Of a stretch of DNA of 64,000 nucleotides, positions 62,043-64,000 are shown piece by piece. The stretch lies in assembly GCF_000576425.1 (NCBI RefSeq), contig NZ_KK069988.1, forward strand, positions 1 through 64,000, given 5' to 3'. How positions within the stretch are numbered: the stretch's first letter is position 1; each line of letters opens with the position of its first letter. Both the position numbers and the translations under genes were made by a program. This DNA comes from Brachybacterium phenoliresistens (GTDB taxonomy: Bacteria > Actinomycetota > Actinomycetes > Actinomycetales > Dermabacteraceae). The notes beneath the pieces are model-generated. The model worked only from the letters and a program-made list of their open reading frames with translations. It was not told the origin of the DNA and did not search any database.

Positions 62043-64000
<1,958 letters not shown>

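Overview
The window is a 64 kb stretch of very GC-rich chromosome (third codon positions are almost all G or C) from an actinobacterium. Gene order and content (zinc-type L31, NucS instead of MutS/MutL, GlgE alpha-glucan enzymes, Kgd-type 2-oxoglutarate dehydrogenase, actinobacterial Rho with an RNA-binding insertion, DUF2550 after atpC, a short epsilon subunit) point to the Micrococcales. A Brachybacterium-like (Dermabacteraceae) genome is my best guess, but that is an inference. I see no rRNA, CRISPR array, insertion sequence, prophage or plasmid signature. This is core chromosome with one catabolic cassette that looks inserted.

Layout. 1-2175: start of the 2-oxoglutarate dehydrogenase gene and a two-component system (minus strand). 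2271-7010: two CNNM/CorC-type membrane proteins, a secreted M23 peptidase and tsaD. 7086-9137: tRNA-Arg(CCG) with a strong terminator, then a fused PabB-PabC protein. 9207-18943: a fused OtsA-OtsB trehalose enzyme facing away from the aspartate-family block lysA-hom-thrC-thrB, followed by rho. 19016-25674: a sugar-uptake and oxidation cassette (binding protein, two permeases, an unusual dehydrogenase/aldo-keto reductase fusion, LacI regulator) with three copies of a perfect palindrome in its divergent promoter region. 25808-38460: rpmE-prfA-prmC-tsaC-wecA-atpI-like and the full F1Fo ATP synthase operon atpBEFHAGDC, then a DUF2550 protein. 38473-43542: nagA, nucS, an uncharacterised membrane protein/lipoprotein pair and a cysteine-free thioredoxin/TPR protein. 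43647-50247: glgX-glgE-glgB. 50422-55861: a MoxR-DUF58-VWA cluster running directly into iscS-like, mnmA and a MetE-like gene (to 59228). 59337-64000: YeiH/LysR divergon, hydrolase/MerR divergon, a GNAT acetyltransferase and the start of ligA.

How the genes work together. lysA, hom, thrC and thrB share the aspartate-semialdehyde branch to lysine (and cell-wall diaminopimelate) and threonine. tsaC and tsaD, both present but far apart, carry out t6A modification of tRNA; mnmA and the adjacent cysteine desulfurase carry out U34 thiolation. OtsAB, GlgX, GlgE and GlgB cover trehalose and alpha-glucan metabolism. The rho-rpmE-prfA-prmC-tsaC-wecA-atp order is an old actinobacterial arrangement, and here it is split between rho and rpmE by the LacI-controlled sugar cassette.

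Most noteworthy points: the operator/promoter architecture and two-enzyme fusion of the sugar cassette; an atpB that has no ATG/GTG/TTG start and seems to begin at CTG; many apparently leaderless genes (a -10 box 6-7 nt before the start codon); a promoter with a 20-bp spacer beside a MerR gene; an acidic tail on TsaC; an extra segment in the LigA adenylation domain; and two conserved-looking enzymes (MetE-like and thioredoxin-like) with no cysteine at all. Promoter and terminator calls come from reading by eye and are weaker than the gene calls.
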